Assembly (NCBI GenBank): GCA_022447545.1
Contig: JAKVBI010000001.1
Location: 1-64,000 of the forward strand
Reading direction: 5' to 3'
DNA from: Myxococcota bacterium
GTDB taxonomy: Bacteria > Myxococcota_A > UBA9160 > SMWR01
DNA length: 64,000 bases
The position numbers were made by a program, and so were the translations under genes. Positions 62,280-64,000 of the stretch are shown piece after piece (within the stretch, counting starts at the first letter, position 1; every line of letters begins with the position of its first letter). Under the pieces are notes generated by a model. The model was not told the DNA's origin. It did not search any database and saw only the letters and a program-made list of their open reading frames with translations.

Positions 62280-64000
62280 GTGACCGAGCCCACCACACCG
62301 CACTCCGTTGGGGAGCCCCGAAGACGCAGACGCTTCGCTCCCGTTGTATGGGGGCTGTTGCTAGTTGCAGTTCTCCTGGCCACTGCCGTGCAGACACGGC
62401 GTCCCCTCATCGAGTGGGCCCTGCTGCACCTGCTCGACGCCAACCAGGCGCGGAACGTCTCCCTACAGGTGGAGGCAGTCGATCCGACCCGACTGATCCT
62501 CTCTCACCTGAGCCTCTCCTACGAACCCACTGCCCAGATCGAGGTCGACGTCACCCTGGGGCGCGCAGAGTTCACCTTCACCCCTCAGACGCTGCTGGAA
62601 GGCCGGGTGGAACACGTCGACCTCTCCGGCTTGAAGCTGAAGGCGAACGTGGCTTCCCAGGCAGCGCGCCCGACACCTGCTTCCAATGGAGACCCCCTCA
62701 CAGCTTCCCTGACCTCATGGACGGAAACCGTCGGGAGTCTCCCCGCTCGCTCCTTGAGCATGCGTTCCGCCCAGGCGGACCTCGATTTCCCCGAAGGCCG
62801 ACTGGCCGCTGAATTCGAACTCGAGATGAATCCCGTCAGCGATGGGGCGGCTTCGGGGGCAGACGCCGTAGTGAAACTGCACGTGGGCGTGAAACCGGAA
62901 GACTTGACCGTACCGGGGATCCGTCTACGGGCCCCCGTCGAGTTGTCGCTCGAAGCGATGCGCCTAGATGTCGCATGGTTGGCCGAGTTGAAGCCCGTGA
63001 AACTGGATGCAGACTTCGGAGAGGAGGCCCCCACTCGTGTCGTGCTTCAGACACCTGAACTACGAGGACGCTTCGACCTCCAATCCGACGCCCAACAGCC
63101 ACTGACCCTCAGCAGCGGAATGGGGGCACTGGAGCTCCCCTCCATGGGAATCTCGGCCCGGGGCATCAGCCTGGCCGCTGGCATCGAGCCCACGGCCTGG
63201 GTGTCCGTGAAGATCGAGAAGCTTCGCGACGAACGATCTTCGCCCCGTTTCGCCCCGCTGACAGTTCGAGCACGAATTTCGCCCATCGCGGACCGGCTCG
63301 ACTTCGAAGTGGATGTGGCAGACGAGAGCGGACATCTGAACCTTCTCACCCGGGGGAGCCATGACCCGGCCACCGGTCGGGGACATGCCACGAGCCGCCT
63401 CGGAGCCCTTCGCTTCGGCGCCGAAGCCCTGCAACCTTCCCAGCTCGCTCCCGCTCTCGAAGGGACGGTGTCGGACCTTCGAGGCGAGGTCCAGGCCCTC
63501 GCTTCAACGACCTGGGATCTCTCGCGCGCCGAACCGATGACCGCACACCTCGAGGTGGCCATCGGGGACCTCGATCTCTCCACCCCATGGGTACGACTCG
63601 AGGGCATCCACGGCGTGATCGAACTCACCGGCCCCTCGCCCTGGTCCACACCACCGGGACAACAGATCGCCATCGGTGTCGTCGATCTCGGCATTGCGGC
63701 CACCGATGCCCTGGTGGTCTTCGGACTCCGACCCGACGGGGTGCTCGTGGTGGGAGACGCACGACTTCGATTCGCCGGAGGGACCCTCCAAAGTGCGAGC
63801 CGAATCGAGCTGGACGGCGACGTCCACGATGTCGTGCTCGAAGTCTCGGGCATCGAGCTCGGCCAATTGTTGAGCCTGGTCGATATGGAGGGGCTGACAG
63901 GAAGTGGAACCCTATCGGGCCGAATTCCCCTTCACGTGGAAGCCGAAACCGTCGAAGTCCGCGACGGACATCTCTCCAACGAGGGAAGCGGTTCGATCCG
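62280..64000 (+). CDS. YdbH-family (AsmA-like) protein, 5' part (runs off the window)
   Basis: At least 573 codons, open to the window end. One N-terminal membrane helix (VVWGLLLVAVLLATAVQTRRP) then a long strand-rich, AsmA-like region. Residues near the end match the YdbH signature: VSGIELGQLLSLVDMEGLTGSGTLSGRIPLHV and RDGHLSNEGSGSIR (in parts). YdbH, TamB and YhdP move phospholipid between the membranes in enteric bacteria. GTG start with AGGA six bases upstream. Probably expressed with its own promoter. Confidence 0.85.
   Translation, partial: MTEPTTPHSVGEPRRRRRFAPVVWGLLLVAVLLATAVQTRRPLIEWALLHLLDANQARNVSLQVEAVDPTRLILSHLSLSYEPTAQIEVDVTLGRAEFTFTPQTLLEGRVEHVDLSGLKLKANVASQAARPTPASNGDPLTASLTSWTETVGSLPARSLSMRSAQADLDFPEGRLAAEFELEMNPVSDGAASGADAVVKLHVGVKPEDLTVPGIRLRAPVELSLEAMRLDVAWLAELKPVKLDADFGEEAPTRVVLQTPELRGRFDLQSDAQQPLTLSSGMGALELPSMGISARGISLAAGIEPTAWVSVKIEKLRDERSSPRFAPLTVRARISPIADRLDFEVDVADESGHLNLLTRGSHDPATGRGHATSRLGALRFGAEALQPSQLAPALEGTVSDLRGEVQALASTTWDLSRAEPMTAHLEVAIGDLDLSTPWVRLEGIHGVIELTGPSPWSTPPGQQIAIGVVDLGIAATDALVVFGLRPDGVLVVGDARLRFAGGTLQSASRIELDGDVHDVVLEVSGIELGQLLSLVDMEGLTGSGTLSGRIPLHVEAETVEVRDGHLSNEGSGSI

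Noticed and set aside
1-64000. Mobile elements, CRISPR arrays, tRNA or rRNA genes, integrated phage
   Set aside because: No transposase, integrase, regular repeats or RNA gene structures were found.

Overview
The window looks like a chromosomal piece of a high-GC, Gram-negative, largely aerobic bacterium. Outer-membrane and periplasmic proteins are present: a DUF6268 barrel, lipoproteins, a lytic transglycosylase and a YdbH-like protein. Two P450s, two TauD-type dioxygenases, a carotenoid oxygenase, LLM (F420/FMN-type) oxidoreductases, many acyl-CoA enzymes and a complete MoxR/Bat locus fit an uncultured deltaproteobacterial-like lineage (Myxococcota- or Binatota-like). That placement is inference from gene content; there is no rRNA marker here. 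GTG and TTG starts behind good Shine-Dalgarno sites are frequent. I found no tRNA, rRNA, CRISPR array, insertion sequence or phage gene. No stretch longer than 300 bases lacks a gene; the largest gaps are 62007-62279, 21418-21677, 35516-35742, 3790-4013 and 25246-25453.

1-17527 is a mosaic of short catabolic and oxidative units: a GH2 fragment and a CaiB-type CoA-transferase (-), TauD dioxygenase (+), membrane-anchored MBL hydrolase (-), a secreted DUF3604 protein, sodium:solute symporter, P450 and TIGR03084 protein (+), a ceramidase-like CREST enzyme (-), SnoaL-like protein and second TauD (+), then a second P450, an outer-membrane barrel, an MFS carrier and a carotenoid oxygenase (-).

17663-25245 (+) holds a two-subunit acyl-CoA dehydrogenase, an unrecognised 456-aa protein with a Cys cluster, a DegT-fold enzyme whose Schiff-base Lys is replaced by His, an MFS carrier and a HAD phosphatase. 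25454-32853 (+) is a tightly overlapping MoxR-DUF58-BatA-BatB/C-BatD/E operon in which two gene pairs appear fused.

32870-46915 contains UbiA and acyl-CoA ligase (-), thioesterase (+), LLM oxidoreductase and SnoaL-like protein (-), a decayed secreted-protein gene interrupted by an amber codon, PanE-like reductase, TetR and amidohydrolase (-), a divergent LLM enzyme (+), MsrB, HupE/UreJ-like protein and a parvulin-like PPIase (-), and a hydrolase-SDR pair (+).

46928-57990 (-) is a co-directional run of 11 genes: acyl-CoA ligase, four-subunit 2-oxoacid:ferredoxin oxidoreductase (gamma, ferredoxin, alpha, beta), FAS1-like dehydratase, a second acyl-CoA ligase, MaoC hydratase, zinc alcohol dehydrogenase, VOC protein and an acyl-CoA carboxylase carboxyltransferase. 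It reads as one CoA-dependent degradation pathway of unknown substrate and is the best candidate here for an undescribed system. 58150-64000 is an envelope block: lipoprotein, PAP2 phosphatase, beta-propeller lipoprotein, DUF374 acyltransferase, lytic transglycosylase (-) and a YdbH-like protein running off the end.
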